The notes under the pieces: generated by a model
The model's database searches: none
What the model was told of the DNA's origin: nothing
What the model saw: only the letters and a program-made list of their open reading frames with translations
Shown: piece after piece, positions 33,025 to 41,839 of the stretch
How positions within the stretch are numbered: position 1 is the stretch's first letter
How the letters are laid out: each line of letters begins with the position of its first letter
Made by a program: the position numbers and the translations under genes
Assembly (NCBI RefSeq): GCF_030125375.1
Contig: NZ_JASJUU010000004.1
Coordinates: forward strand, 310,001 to 374,000
Reading direction: 5' to 3'
From: Pseudoalteromonas umbrosa
GTDB lineage: Bacteria; Pseudomonadota; Gammaproteobacteria; Enterobacterales; Alteromonadaceae
DNA length: 64,000 nucleotides

Positions 33025-34032
33025 ATGAATACATCACAGTCTGCTGTGACCGTATTAGGGGCGGGGTCTTATGGCACCGCCCTTGCTATTTGTTTTGCTC
33101 GAAACGGTCACCGAGTAACTTTATGGGGACGCACGCAAGCTGATATAGAACAATTGGCTGTAGAGCGTCAAAACCAACGCTACCTTCCCGATATTGAGTT
33201 TCCTGCGTCTTTGACGTTAGAGAGTGATCTGGCACGTGCAGTTCAAGCAAGCAAAATTGTTTTAGTTGTCGTTCCAAGTCATGCGTTTGCTCAAACTCTA
33301 AAGCAAATTCAACCTCATCTCCAAAATGGTGCACAGGTTGCATGGGCGACTAAGGGCTTAGAGCCAGATACAGGTAGATTATTAGAAGAAGTTGCCAAAG
33401 AAGTTCTTGGTGAAGCTGTGCCTTTGGCTGTATTGTCTGGACCAACTTTTGCGAAAGAAATGGCTGCTGGCTTGCCTACTGCGATTTCTGTTTCAGCAAG
33501 AGACGAAGGGCTTCGCACAGAGCTAGCAAGCTTATTGCATTGTAGTCGTTCGTTTAGGGTCTACAGCAATGATGACTTTATCGGTATTCAGCTCGGTGGT
33601 GCAGTCAAGAATGTGATTGCCATAGGTGCTGGCATGTCAGATGGCTTTGGCTTTGGGGCTAACACGCGGACCATGCTAATTACGCGAGGCTTGGCCGAGT
33701 TATGTCGTTTAGGATGTGCACTTGGTGCAAAGACGGAAACTTTTATGGGTATGGCAGGACTAGGCGACTTAATCCTCACGTGTACCGACAATCAGTCTAG
33801 AAATAGGCGGTTTGGTTTGGCACTAGGGCAAGGAAAAAGTGTTGATGATGCAATGAGCAGCATTGGCCAAGTCGTTGAAGGTTATCGCAATACCAAAGAA
33901 GTTTTTTTATTGGCTAAACGCAGCGGTATTGAAATGCCGATCACAGAGCAAATCTATCAAGTGCTCTATGAGCAAAAAGATGTAAAAGAAGCTGCCATGG
34001 CACTGTTAGGCCGAGAGCAAAAGTCAGAATAA
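33025..34032 (+). CDS. gpsA: Glycerol-3-phosphate dehydrogenase [NAD(P)+]
   Basis: A 335-residue cytosolic enzyme that reduces dihydroxyacetone phosphate to sn-glycerol 3-phosphate for phospholipid synthesis. The Rossmann motif VLGAGSYGTALA, then LSGPTFAKE, the catalytic-lysine segment QLGGAVKNVIAIGAG and NTRTMLITRGLAE are present. Translation is probably coupled to secB. A strong terminator follows. Confidence 0.96.
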   Translation: MNTSQSAVTVLGAGSYGTALAICFARNGHRVTLWGRTQADIEQLAVERQNQRYLPDIEFPASLTLESDLARAVQASKIVLVVVPSHAFAQTLKQIQPHLQNGAQVAWATKGLEPDTGRLLEEVAKEVLGEAVPLAVLSGPTFAKEMAAGLPTAISVSARDEGLRTELASLLHCSRSFRVYSNDDFIGIQLGGAVKNVIAIGAGMSDGFGFGANTRTMLITRGLAELCRLGCALGAKTETFMGMAGLGDLILTCTDNQSRNRRFGLALGQGKSVDDAMSSIGQVVEGYRNTKEVFLLAKRSGIEMPITEQIYQVLYEQKDVKEAAMALLGREQKSE

Positions 34033-34037
34033 GACAT

Positions 34038-34067
34038 AAAAAAACCACCATTTGGTGGTTTTTTTGT
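34038..34067 (+). terminator. Terminator after gpsA
   Basis: AAAAACCACCA / TGGTGGTTTTTTT, with A and T runs on both sides, lies between gpsA and the convergent porin gene and probably works in both directions. Confidence 0.9.
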
Positions 34068-34085
34068 TTTGCCTTTCAGGGAGAC

Positions 34086-35249
34086 TTAAAAGGCGTATTT
34101 AACTGAAAATTGTAGTCTGTCTAAATCCCCTTCAGCACCGCTATGAACTTCTCTGTTGGCCATTTTGTATTCCGCGCCAAAAGTGAGCTTTTTCACTGGT
34201 GAATATAAAATGTTGGCACTGTAGCTGGTAGTCATATCAGTAGGATCGCCAGTAATATTCAGCAAACTTGCATCATTATCGGCACTAAAGTAAGAATATA
34301 AAAATGTTGAGCGCCACTGCGAATTCCAATAGTGCTGATATGCAATGAAGCCAGAGGTAGAGTCTATTGCATGCAAATCAGTGCCATCATACACAGCGCC
34401 ATGTGCCACATTTAAGCCGACGTAGCGACCTAAGCCTTGGCCGTGAGTTAACATGAACTTTAGGTTGTTTTTACCAAAGTTTACTCGGCCCGACGCACTT
34501 ACTCCGAATGAGCTCTCAGACTCGTCAGCAGCACCTGTTTTATAGGTTAGCTGCCTTGCTAGAGCGGCAACGGTAAAGTGCCCCCAGTCTGCTTTATAGT
34601 TGTAGCGAGCGGTAAAATCTGGCATTTGGGCATCGTCAGTGACTTCACGAACACCGCCGGTGGTGGTTACTGTACTTTCAGGGTTTTCTGCTGAGAATGA
34701 CCAGTTACCGACGGTATATTTTGCCATCGCTTGACGTACGAATACAGTGCCTTCTGCAGGCCCAACAAAGTCAAGTGTTTCAGGTAATGCGCTCACGTTT
34801 TGGAAGTTTGACCAGGCTTGGCCAAACAGCCAGCCTTTGTAAGTCACAAAAGCCTGCCTGATACGCGGTGAATATGAGTTACTTACTCGCTCATTGCCAC
34901 CCACAGATGCGATGAAATCCAATTCAATTTTGGTTTTGATGGTACTGCCATCGTCTAGCTTTGTTGCTGTGCCAAAGTTAAATCTAGATTGGCGTGCGTG
35001 CATATCAAATACGGCATCCTCGCCTGTGCTAGGTGTGACCGGTGTCGTACCAGGCACGTAAAAGTCCCTACCTATATGCTGAGAGCCTAGTGTACCATCT
35101 GAAAAGTCACTCCAAATGGCATCCAATTTGATGTAACCACCGTAGCTGACATCTGTATTTTCGAGGTTTGCAGCCATAGCTTGGCTACAGAGTAGGCTTG
35201 ACACTGCAACCGCAGCAAGTTTCATGTTCATATTAATTTTAGTTGTCAT
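34086..35249 (-). CDS. DcaP-like outer-membrane porin
   Basis: A 387-residue predicted beta-barrel. A signal peptide ends at SQAMA (about residue 26). The mature part begins SYGGYIKLDAIWSDFS and has many alternating hydrophobic strands with ARQSRFNFG, RQAFVTYKGWLFGQAWSNF and a C-terminal phenylalanine (FSVKYAF) for barrel assembly. These are features of the DcaP-like trimeric porins, which pass dicarboxylates and other small acids. The gene is divergent from acs, and a variant of the ACTAAGGT box lies about 105 bases before its start, so co-regulation with acetate use is possible. Confidence 0.82.
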   Translation of the reverse strand: MTTKINMNMKLAAVAVSSLLCSQAMAANLENTDVSYGGYIKLDAIWSDFSDGTLGSQHIGRDFYVPGTTPVTPSTGEDAVFDMHARQSRFNFGTATKLDDGSTIKTKIELDFIASVGGNERVSNSYSPRIRQAFVTYKGWLFGQAWSNFQNVSALPETLDFVGPAEGTVFVRQAMAKYTVGNWSFSAENPESTVTTTGGVREVTDDAQMPDFTARYNYKADWGHFTVAALARQLTYKTGAADESESSFGVSASGRVNFGKNNLKFMLTHGQGLGRYVGLNVAHGAVYDGTDLHAIDSTSGFIAYQHYWNSQWRSTFLYSYFSADNDASLLNITGDPTDMTTSYSANILYSPVKKLTFGAEYKMANREVHSGAEGDLDRLQFSVKYAF

Positions 35250-35616
35250 AAGGTTGTTCCTATAATACTGCCTGTTCGTTGCAATGCAGAGAATTATTTC
35301 TCATCCACTTTTTCTGATGGCTGTTATTTACTCAATTACCCATTGGTCTATGAGACTAAGGTTGAATAGCTCACATCTTTTCAAAAAATACGTGTGGCAA
35401 TAATTGATTACACTTCTTTTTATCTTGTCATAACTGTCCTTCTGGTCTTACTGAGTGAGAGACAGTATGCTGATGCTCGTTAATTTATAGTTAAATATTC
35501 CTGGTTTGGATAAACTTAAAGCAACAATTACAACTAAGGTCTAATACTTAATCGTTTGCTTGTAAGTGATCCTTGAGTGAAGCCGTTATAGGCAAGTAAT
35601 TAATATGGAGATGAGT
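35250..35616. other. Divergent promoter region between porin and acs
   Basis: About 365 bases. They hold ACTAAGGTTGAAT (35355-35367) toward the porin side and ACTAAGGTCT (35533-35542) toward acs. AAGCCGTT (35579-35586) also occurs before the symporter operon (6062-6069). No gene is visible. Confidence 0.5.
35533..35542 (+). promoter_or_regulatory. Candidate CrbR-type box ACTAAGGTCT (acs)
   Basis: Identical to the decamer before the symporter small subunit at 6037-6046, at a similar distance from the start codon (84 against 90 bases from box end side reckoned from its first base to the ATG). Confidence 0.4.
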
Positions 35617-37557
35617 ATGTCACAGAGCATTTATCCGGTACCTGAAGCGATCAAGCAGGCTGCACTTGTAGATAATGAACAATATCAAGCACTGTATCAG
35701 CAGTCTATTGACAACCCTGAAGAGTTTTGGGCTGAGCATGGTAAACGCCTAGACTGGTTCACACCTTATAATAAAGTTAAAAACACATCTTTTGAAAAAG
35801 GCCATATCAGTATTAAGTGGTTCGAAGATGGTGTGTTGAATGCCTCATATAATTGTATCGACCGCCACTTAGAAAAAAATGCCAATAAGGTCGCAATGTT
35901 CTGGGAAGGTGATAACCCAGAGCACAGTGAAAACATTACTTTTCAAACGTTACATGATGAAGTTGCTAAATTAGCGAATGGTCTGAAAAAGCTAGGTGTT
36001 GAAAAAGGCGATCGAGTCGCTATTTATATGCCAATGACACCACAAGCTATTTATGCCATGCAAGCATGCGCGCGCATAGGTGCAATTCATTCTGTGATAT
36101 TTGGTGGCTTCTCCCCATCGGCAATTGCGGATCGTATTAAAGACTCAGGTGCAAAGGTTGTGATCACATCAGACGAAGGTCGTCGCGGTGGCAATGCTGT
36201 GCCATTGAAAGCCAATGTGGATGAAGCCGTATCACAAGAGTCGGTCACGACCATTGAACATGTTATTGTGCATCAGCTAACGGGTGGTGAGGTTGAGTGG
36301 AATTCACATGACGTTTGGTGGCATGAGCTGGTTGCGGATGTGCCGGCCGAGTGCGCGCCTGAGCCGATGAATGCAGAAGATCCGCTTTTCATTTTGTATA
36401 CATCAGGTTCAACAGGTCAGCCAAAAGGCGTTGTACATACTACAGGCGGTTACCTTGTCTATGCATCCATGACACATGAGTATGTATTTGACCTACAAGA
36501 GGATGACGTTTTCTGGTGTACTGCTGATGTAGGTTGGATCACAGGTCACAGTTACATGGCTTATGGTCCTTTGGTTAATGGATGCACACAAGTTATTTTT
36601 GAAGGTGTACCAACTTATCCAACTTCTGGCCGTATTGGAGAAGTTGTTGATAAACACCAAGTTACAATTCTTTATACTGCACCAACCGCCATTCGTGCCC
36701 TGATGGCAAAAGGCGATGAGCCTACAGCCAGTTCTGAACGCACAAGTTTAAGAATTATGGGATCTGTGGGTGAACCAATCAACCCTGAGGCATGGGCTTG
36801 GTACTACGAGCAAATAGGTAATAGCGCGTGTCCGATTGTAGATACTTGGTGGCAAACCGAAACCGGTGGCATCATGATCACACCATTGCCTGGTGCAACA
36901 AATATGAAGCCTGGCTCTGCGACACGTCCATTTTTCGGTATTGCACCGGCATTATTTGATGCTGAAGGTAATACACTTGAAGGGGCAACAGAAGGCAATT
37001 TAGTTATATTAGATAGCTGGCCATCTCAAGCTCGCACCGTGTATGGCGACCATGAGCGTTTTGAGCAAACTTACTTTTCAGCTTACCCTGGTGTTTACTT
37101 CACAGGAGACGGCTGTCGTCGTGATGAAGATGGCTATTACTGGATCACAGGCCGGGTTGATGACGTATTGAATGTATCAGGACACAGACTAGGTACGGCT
37201 GAAATTGAAAGCGCGTTAGTTGCTCACGAAGCCGTTGCTGAGGCAGCAGTAGTGGGTTATCCGCATGATATTAAAGGTCAGGGCATTTATGTTTATGTCA
37301 CACCAAATGAAGGCGTGGTTGTCACTGATGACCTAACAAAAGAAGTGAGAAGTTGGGTACGTAAAGAATTAAGCCCAATTGCATCACCTGATATGATTCA
37401 ATGGTCACCAGACTTACCAAAAACGCGTTCAGGTAAAATTATGCGTCGTATTTTACGTAAAATTGCGGCAAATGAGTATCAACAGCTCGGCGATACGTCG
37501 ACACTTGCAGACCCAACTGTAGTTGATGAATTAATTGAAAATCGTTTAAACCGTTAA
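35617..37557 (+). CDS. acs: Acetyl-CoA synthetase
   Basis: A 646-residue AMP-forming ligase that activates acetate to acetyl-CoA. The adenylation motif YTSGSTGQPKGVVHTTGG, the WWQTETGG loop, the hinge RVDDVLNVSGHRLGT and the C-terminal PKTRSGKIMRRILRK with the acetylatable lysine are all present. Three in-frame ATGs begin the frame; GGAG lies six bases before the third (35617), which I chose and which agrees with the MSQ start of E. coli Acs. The CrbR-like activator gene follows behind a hairpin, and acs is the known main target of CrbS/CrbR. Confidence 0.96.
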   Translation: MSQSIYPVPEAIKQAALVDNEQYQALYQQSIDNPEEFWAEHGKRLDWFTPYNKVKNTSFEKGHISIKWFEDGVLNASYNCIDRHLEKNANKVAMFWEGDNPEHSENITFQTLHDEVAKLANGLKKLGVEKGDRVAIYMPMTPQAIYAMQACARIGAIHSVIFGGFSPSAIADRIKDSGAKVVITSDEGRRGGNAVPLKANVDEAVSQESVTTIEHVIVHQLTGGEVEWNSHDVWWHELVADVPAECAPEPMNAEDPLFILYTSGSTGQPKGVVHTTGGYLVYASMTHEYVFDLQEDDVFWCTADVGWITGHSYMAYGPLVNGCTQVIFEGVPTYPTSGRIGEVVDKHQVTILYTAPTAIRALMAKGDEPTASSERTSLRIMGSVGEPINPEAWAWYYEQIGNSACPIVDTWWQTETGGIMITPLPGATNMKPGSATRPFFGIAPALFDAEGNTLEGATEGNLVILDSWPSQARTVYGDHERFEQTYFSAYPGVYFTGDGCRRDEDGYYWITGRVDDVLNVSGHRLGTAEIESALVAHEAVAEAAVVGYPHDIKGQGIYVYVTPNEGVVVTDDLTKEVRSWVRKELSPIASPDMIQWSPDLPKTRSGKIMRRILRKIAANEYQQLGDTSTLADPTVVDELIENRLNR

Positions 37558-37602
37558 TTGAGCGTTAAAAACTTGAAATTTAGCGAATTCTAAACGTACT
37601 AT

Positions 37603-37638
37603 ATCGGCTGTCTTTATACTAAAGACAGCCGATTTTTT
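37603..37638 (+). terminator. Terminator between acs and the CrbR-like gene
   Basis: A perfect 14-bp stem (ATCGGCTGTCTTTA / TAAAGACAGCCGAT) with a three-base loop runs into TTTTTT. It ends 11 bases before the next start codon, so leaky termination may set the ratio of enzyme to regulator. Confidence 0.88.
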
Positions 37639-37649
37639 AGGAGCTATGC

Positions 37650-38303
37650 ATGAATCAGTTTTTAATTGCGGATGATCACCCCCTGTTTAGAGAAGCGTTA
37701 AAGGGGGCTTTGCAAAATCAGTTTGAAGGCCTTGAAGTTATCGAATCAGAAAACTTTGAGCAAACATTACAGCGGTTGTCTCAGTATGATGACTTAGATT
37801 TACTACTTCTCGACTTACATATGCCAGGTAATGGTGATTTATATGGCCTTATTAGAATACGAGAAGACCATCCAGCCCTGCCTATTGTTGTGGTTTCAGG
37901 CAGTGAAGATTTGAATGTCATCTCTAAAGTTATGGGCTACGGCGCAATGGGCTTCATACCTAAGGCATCTTCCTCGCAAGATATTGTTAGTGCTTTACAG
38001 CAAGTCTTAGAGGGCGAGAGTTGGCTCCCCGCTGATATCAAGGAACAAATCCAAGACCTTGATGGAGAAGATAGAGAGTTGGCGCAACAAATTGCTTCAC
38101 TTACTCCACAGCAATATAAAGTTTTACAGTACTTGCATGAAGGGTTACTAAACAAGCAAATCGCGTACGAGCTGAATATTTCAGAAGCCACGGTAAAAGC
38201 ACATATTACCGCTATATTTCGTAAGCTCGGCGTGTATAACCGCACTCAAGCAGTATTAATCGCTTCCAAGTTACAATTAGAACCAATCGAGGCGGCAAAG
38301 TAG
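37650..38303 (+). CDS. crbR: CrbR-like LuxR-type response regulator
   Basis: A 217-residue NarL/LuxR-type regulator. The receiver has IADDHPLFREAL, the phospho-acceptor in LLLLDLHMPG (near residue 55) and VVVSGSED; the C-terminal helix-turn-helix has LTPQQYKVLQYLHEGLLNKQIAYELNISEATVKAH-type sequence. The position next to acs and the presence of a CrbS-like kinase in the same window support a CrbR role, activating acs. AGGAG lies about seven bases before the ATG. The symbol is by context and family resemblance. Confidence 0.82.
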   Translation: MNQFLIADDHPLFREALKGALQNQFEGLEVIESENFEQTLQRLSQYDDLDLLLLDLHMPGNGDLYGLIRIREDHPALPIVVVSGSEDLNVISKVMGYGAMGFIPKASSSQDIVSALQQVLEGESWLPADIKEQIQDLDGEDRELAQQIASLTPQQYKVLQYLHEGLLNKQIAYELNISEATVKAHITAIFRKLGVYNRTQAVLIASKLQLEPIEAAK

Positions 38304-38338
38304 CACTAAGCTACTTTTTCACCTTATTAGCGATGTGG

Positions 38339-39169
38339 TTATTTAAAGACAACGGTTTTGTTACCATTGATAAAGAGCTTGTGCTCTGAAGCCAGCTGTA
38401 GCGCTTTACAAAAAACAGTTTTTTCAATATCTCTGCCTATTTTGGCCATTGCCTCTGCTGTATCAGCGTGGGTCACTTGGGTGACATCCTGCACGATGAT
38501 GGGCCCTTCATCTAATTCATTATTGACGAAATGGGCTGTTGCCCCAATGATTTTCACGCCGCGTTCAAATGCTTGATGATAAGGCTTAGCACCGATGAAT
38601 GCGGGTAAAAATGAGTGGTGAATGTTGATGATCTTGTCTTCAAATCGAGCAACAAATTCAGGGCTTAAAATGCGCATGTATTTTGCCAAGCCAACTAAGT
38701 CTGGGTTGTAACTTTCAATTAAGTCGCCTACCTGTTTATCATGCTCTGAGCGGCTTAAACCTTCATGAGACAAGCAGTGAAAAGGCACATCAAATGCGTT
38801 TGCTAGAGGCTCTAAAGTCGGGTAGTTAGCAATAACGGCTTGCACTTCAATGTTGAGCGCATTTTCAAATTGCTTGAGTAACACACCACCTAAGCAATGT
38901 GCTTCTTTGGTGGCGAGTAATACCACTTTGACTTTTGTCGGGCTGTGTAATTTTACTTGAGCATCATCAGGCAAATTAGCTTGGAGCTGCGAAATAAACT
39001 GCTCGGTCGGCGTACCGGTTAATTCGGTTCGCATAAAAAAGCGCTTACCTTCTCTGTCTACAAACTCGTTATTACGAACAATATTTAAATGATGTTCGTG
39101 GCATAGGCTGGTTATTTTAGCTATCAGCCCGATATCGTCACTACATTGTGTTGTTAATATAAAACTCAT
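38339..39169 (-). CDS. purU: Formyltetrahydrofolate deformylase
   Basis: A 276-residue enzyme that hydrolyses 10-formyl-THF to formate and THF, balancing one-carbon units. An ACT domain fills about residues 1-80. The formyltransferase-like domain has NIHHSFLPAFIGAKPYHQA (catalytic Asn and His) and ELDEGPIIVQD (catalytic Asp). I chose the ATG at 39169, preceded by GAGG; the frame opens three codons earlier. It is convergent with the CrbR-like gene. Confidence 0.94.
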   Translation of the reverse strand: MSFILTTQCSDDIGLIAKITSLCHEHHLNIVRNNEFVDREGKRFFMRTELTGTPTEQFISQLQANLPDDAQVKLHSPTKVKVVLLATKEAHCLGGVLLKQFENALNIEVQAVIANYPTLEPLANAFDVPFHCLSHEGLSRSEHDKQVGDLIESYNPDLVGLAKYMRILSPEFVARFEDKIINIHHSFLPAFIGAKPYHQAFERGVKIIGATAHFVNNELDEGPIIVQDVTQVTHADTAEAMAKIGRDIEKTVFCKALQLASEHKLFINGNKTVVFK

Positions 39170-39315
39170 GGTCCTCATTCCATTTGTATGGTGGTTTATC
39201 AGGTTACCTCAATGGAAAGAAATTGTATTGTGCTAGATGAATTATTTATTCAATGATGAGTAAATTTCACACTAAAAATAATTACATGAGTTTTAGTTTT
39301 CTCTAATTTCAACGT

Positions 39316-39909
39316 TTACAATGGTAACTTCCTGCGAATACGGCTGAGCGCTATGGGGGTAATCCCAATGTGTGAAGCGACCATTTTGAGTGGTACGCGC
39401 TCACTGAGTTCAGGGTTTCGGTCAATAAAGTTTAAATATCTTTGCTCTGCACTGTGATGAACAAAAGCATATTCTCGCTCTTCTTTTTTAATAAATAGGT
39501 TTTCCAGCAGTTGCGTATAAGCCTCTAAAAATCCTGGGTGTGCTTTCATGGTGTGAAAGAAAGTATGCCACTCAAATTCAAGACAGATCACGTCATCTAA
39601 AGCTTCAATACTAAATAATGCGGGCGTATTTTGTGTCATAGCGCGAGTAGAACCTGCGATACAAGGTGCGCTTGCAAAAGCTTGAGTAAACTCTTTCCCT
39701 TCAGAAGAGACGTTAAAGTAGCGTACATCTCCTTGAGTGATAAAAAATAAGTTGGGTGCGGGGCTACCTTGGCTCATCAGTAAGGCATTTTTAGGATAGT
39801 GTTTGAGTTTGCCTTGTAAGCCATACTTTTGAAAATCTTCTGCGCAAAGTGGTCTTCCATCTGTGCTGAAAAAAGAGACGAAATCTGCGAGCTTGTGTTG
39901 TATGTTCAA
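39316..39909 (-). CDS. Crp/Fnr-family transcriptional regulator
   Basis: A 197-residue regulator with a cyclic-nucleotide-binding-like beta barrel (about 30-120) and a C-terminal helix-turn-helix (VPLKMVASHIGITPIALSRIRRKL). The barrel lacks an obvious cAMP phosphate-binding cassette, so the effector is unknown. No Fnr-type cysteine cluster is present. It lies 37 bases after the end of the DMT transporter gene on the same strand and may belong to that unit. Confidence 0.84.
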   Translation of the reverse strand: MNIQHKLADFVSFFSTDGRPLCAEDFQKYGLQGKLKHYPKNALLMSQGSPAPNLFFITQGDVRYFNVSSEGKEFTQAFASAPCIAGSTRAMTQNTPALFSIEALDDVICLEFEWHTFFHTMKAHPGFLEAYTQLLENLFIKKEEREYAFVHHSAEQRYLNFIDRNPELSERVPLKMVASHIGITPIALSRIRRKLPL

Positions 39910-39946
39910 ACGACATTCCTTGATGATACGACTTTATAGGAACATG

Positions 39947-40813
39947 TTAGGGTGCACGTGTTATCAAGTAAAGTGCAAAAAATGCAACTAATACAGCGGG
40001 TATGCTAAGTATAAACTGGGACAATCCGCCTTGAAAAAAGAGCACAAACGCGGGCACTAAATAGGTCATGGCTAAAAAAGCATTTGGGCTTACCTTTTTT
40101 AATAAGTGTTGCTGCAAAAAGAAAGTGCCCAGTGTCGTAAACAAGGTTAAGTAGATGAGCCATATCCAAAATGTGTGGCTCTGCCAAACTAAATGTGCAA
40201 GGTCACCATAAAACAGCATTATGGGGAAAAGCAGCAGGCTACCAAGGAGTGCAATATAAAATGTGCTGGTCAGGGCTGATTGTTTGGTTGCCCATTTTTT
40301 TATCAAAAGTACGTGTATTGCGAGACAAAAACAGGCAGCTAAAAATATAGAGTCTCCATATTGCCAATTGCTTAGATCCTGCAGGTTATTCTGTCCATTG
40401 ATGAGCATCCAGATAGCGCTGGCGGTGCCAATCAAAAAACCGAGTAATTGGCTTGTGCAGGTTTTAATACCCATAAACATAAAACTCAAAAGCACACTGA
40501 TGAGTGGCAGTAAGGTATAGATGACCGCCGTTTTTTCTGCGGTAATGGTTTTTAAAGATTCAAATAAGCCGACAAAAAACAGCACTAAAAACCCACTGAT
40601 CAGAGCATACTGTCCGATTTGCTTTGCGGTTAGTTTGACGTTGCAGGAGCGCCAAATAAGCGGCGCGAGGCAAAGGCTTGTCAGGATAAAGCGCAGGCAA
40701 GTCGCTGCAATCGGACTGGCGTAAGGCAGTACTTTGCCAGACACCACAAACGACGAAGAAAGTAAGCCGACCCACATAAGTAGGAGTATGGACTGAGCGA
40801 GTGTGTGATTCAT
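39947..40813 (-). CDS. EamA/DMT-family transporter
   Basis: A 288-residue inner-membrane protein with about ten hydrophobic helices in two five-helix halves, typical of the drug/metabolite transporter superfamily. The first half shows VSGKVLPYASPIAATCLRFILTS and the second ends in FFALYLITRAP. I chose the ATG at 40813 because GAGG lies about eight bases upstream; a GTG opens the frame three codons earlier. It follows the arylamine N-acetyltransferase gene by 22 bases, so the two are probably co-transcribed. The substrate is unknown; export of an aromatic or acetylated compound is a guess. Confidence 0.82.
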   Translation of the reverse strand: MNHTLAQSILLLMWVGLLSSSFVVSGKVLPYASPIAATCLRFILTSLCLAPLIWRSCNVKLTAKQIGQYALISGFLVLFFVGLFESLKTITAEKTAVIYTLLPLISVLLSFMFMGIKTCTSQLLGFLIGTASAIWMLINGQNNLQDLSNWQYGDSIFLAACFCLAIHVLLIKKWATKQSALTSTFYIALLGSLLLFPIMLFYGDLAHLVWQSHTFWIWLIYLTLFTTLGTFFLQQHLLKKVSPNAFLAMTYLVPAFVLFFQGGLSQFILSIPAVLVAFFALYLITRAP

Positions 40814-40835
40814 AATTTCCACCTCGGTAAAGGGA

Positions 40836-41654
40836 TCAGCTTAGGTGTGCAGGTTTTGCAAACTTGCTAAACAAATAGGCGGATATTGCTTCATCAATAT
40901 TGAGCGAAAACACGCCCGTAAGTAGCTGGTGGAGCTGCTCGGTGCTATCAATTTCAGTGATGTCAGTGTGGCTGGCGGTAATATGATGATATTCACAATT
41001 TCTTAGCGAGTGTGTTTCATCAAGTGTTTTTTTACTGACAACCAAGTTGTTTACAAAAGCAGCATTGGGGTGCTTGTGAGAATAAAAGTGACTAAGTTCA
41101 CAGTCTGCTTCGCTATAGCGGTTAAGATCAAAAGTGTAGAGTGTGAAATATTCCCCATTCTTTAATACATCAAAACAGTACTCTTGGGCTTTATTTTGAC
41201 TGATGCGATAGGTCATGTGCCCTTGTTGCTGTGGTACATCTAACACCAGCTTAAGCGGGAATGCCGCACCTTGCGGTCCAAAGCCAACATCGAGTAAATA
41301 CTGTGTACCTTGATATGTGACGAGCGTTGCTCTGTGAGTTCTTGGTACTTCTACATCTCGGTTGTATACCACTTTGGCGAGCAGCAGTTTTACCTCAAAG
41401 CCTAAATTTTTCAGGACATGAAACACCAGCTTGTTATGTTCAAAACAATAACCACCAAATTGCTTTTGGATGATTTTAGTGAACAGATGGTCTACCTCCA
41501 AAGGCAAGGGTTGTTTTAACACTGCTGATACACTGTTGAATGTATGTTTGGCAACATGGCGGCTTTGTAGCTGCGCTAAAAAATCCGCGTTAAGTGGATG
41601 CTCTGTAAGCGCTAAATCAGCCAAATAGTCGTTTACGATTTGCATGTCAATCAT
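40836..41654 (-). CDS. Arylamine N-acetyltransferase
   Basis: A 272-residue cytosolic enzyme that moves acetyl from acetyl-CoA to arylamines, arylhydrazines or similar nucleophiles. The catalytic triad is visible: Cys in FGGYCFEHN, His in PRTHRATL and Asp in LLDVGFGP. AAGGA lies eight bases before the ATG at 41654. The promoter upstream carries two AACCTAGGTT palindromes shared with the divergent NmrA-like gene, and the DMT exporter follows. This suggests a small detoxification or modification unit. Confidence 0.88.
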   Translation of the reverse strand: MIDMQIVNDYLADLALTEHPLNADFLAQLQSRHVAKHTFNSVSAVLKQPLPLEVDHLFTKIIQKQFGGYCFEHNKLVFHVLKNLGFEVKLLLAKVVYNRDVEVPRTHRATLVTYQGTQYLLDVGFGPQGAAFPLKLVLDVPQQQGHMTYRISQNKAQEYCFDVLKNGEYFTLYTFDLNRYSEADCELSHFYSHKHPNAAFVNNLVVSKKTLDETHSLRNCEYHHITASHTDITEIDSTEQLHQLLTGVFSLNIDEAISAYLFSKFAKPAHLS

Positions 41655-41715
41655 GGTGTTTATTCCTTGTTTTCATTGAGTGCCCAGCTTAATCGTGAAC
41701 GGATAGGTTGTAATG

Positions 41716-41769
41716 AACCTAGGTTTATTCATTTGAAATTTTTATTTTTTGCAGAAATAAACCTAGGTT
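41716..41769. promoter_or_regulatory. Two AACCTAGGTT palindromes in a divergent promoter
   Basis: The perfect palindrome AACCTAGGTT occurs at 41716-41725 and again at 41760-41769, exactly 44 bases apart (about four helix turns). Each is flanked by AT-rich bases (TGAACCTAGGTTTATT and AAACCTAGGTTAATTC). The sites lie between the acetyltransferase start (41654) and the NmrA-like start (41840). The regulator that binds them cannot be named; the MarR-type gene at 42653 and the Crp-like gene at 39316 are candidates. Confidence 0.75.
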
Positions 41770-41839
41770 AATTCCTATGATTGAAAATGCTTTTAAAGTG
41801 GAGGTGTTTCTTAAGCATACAAATTGGAAGGAGAAGTAC

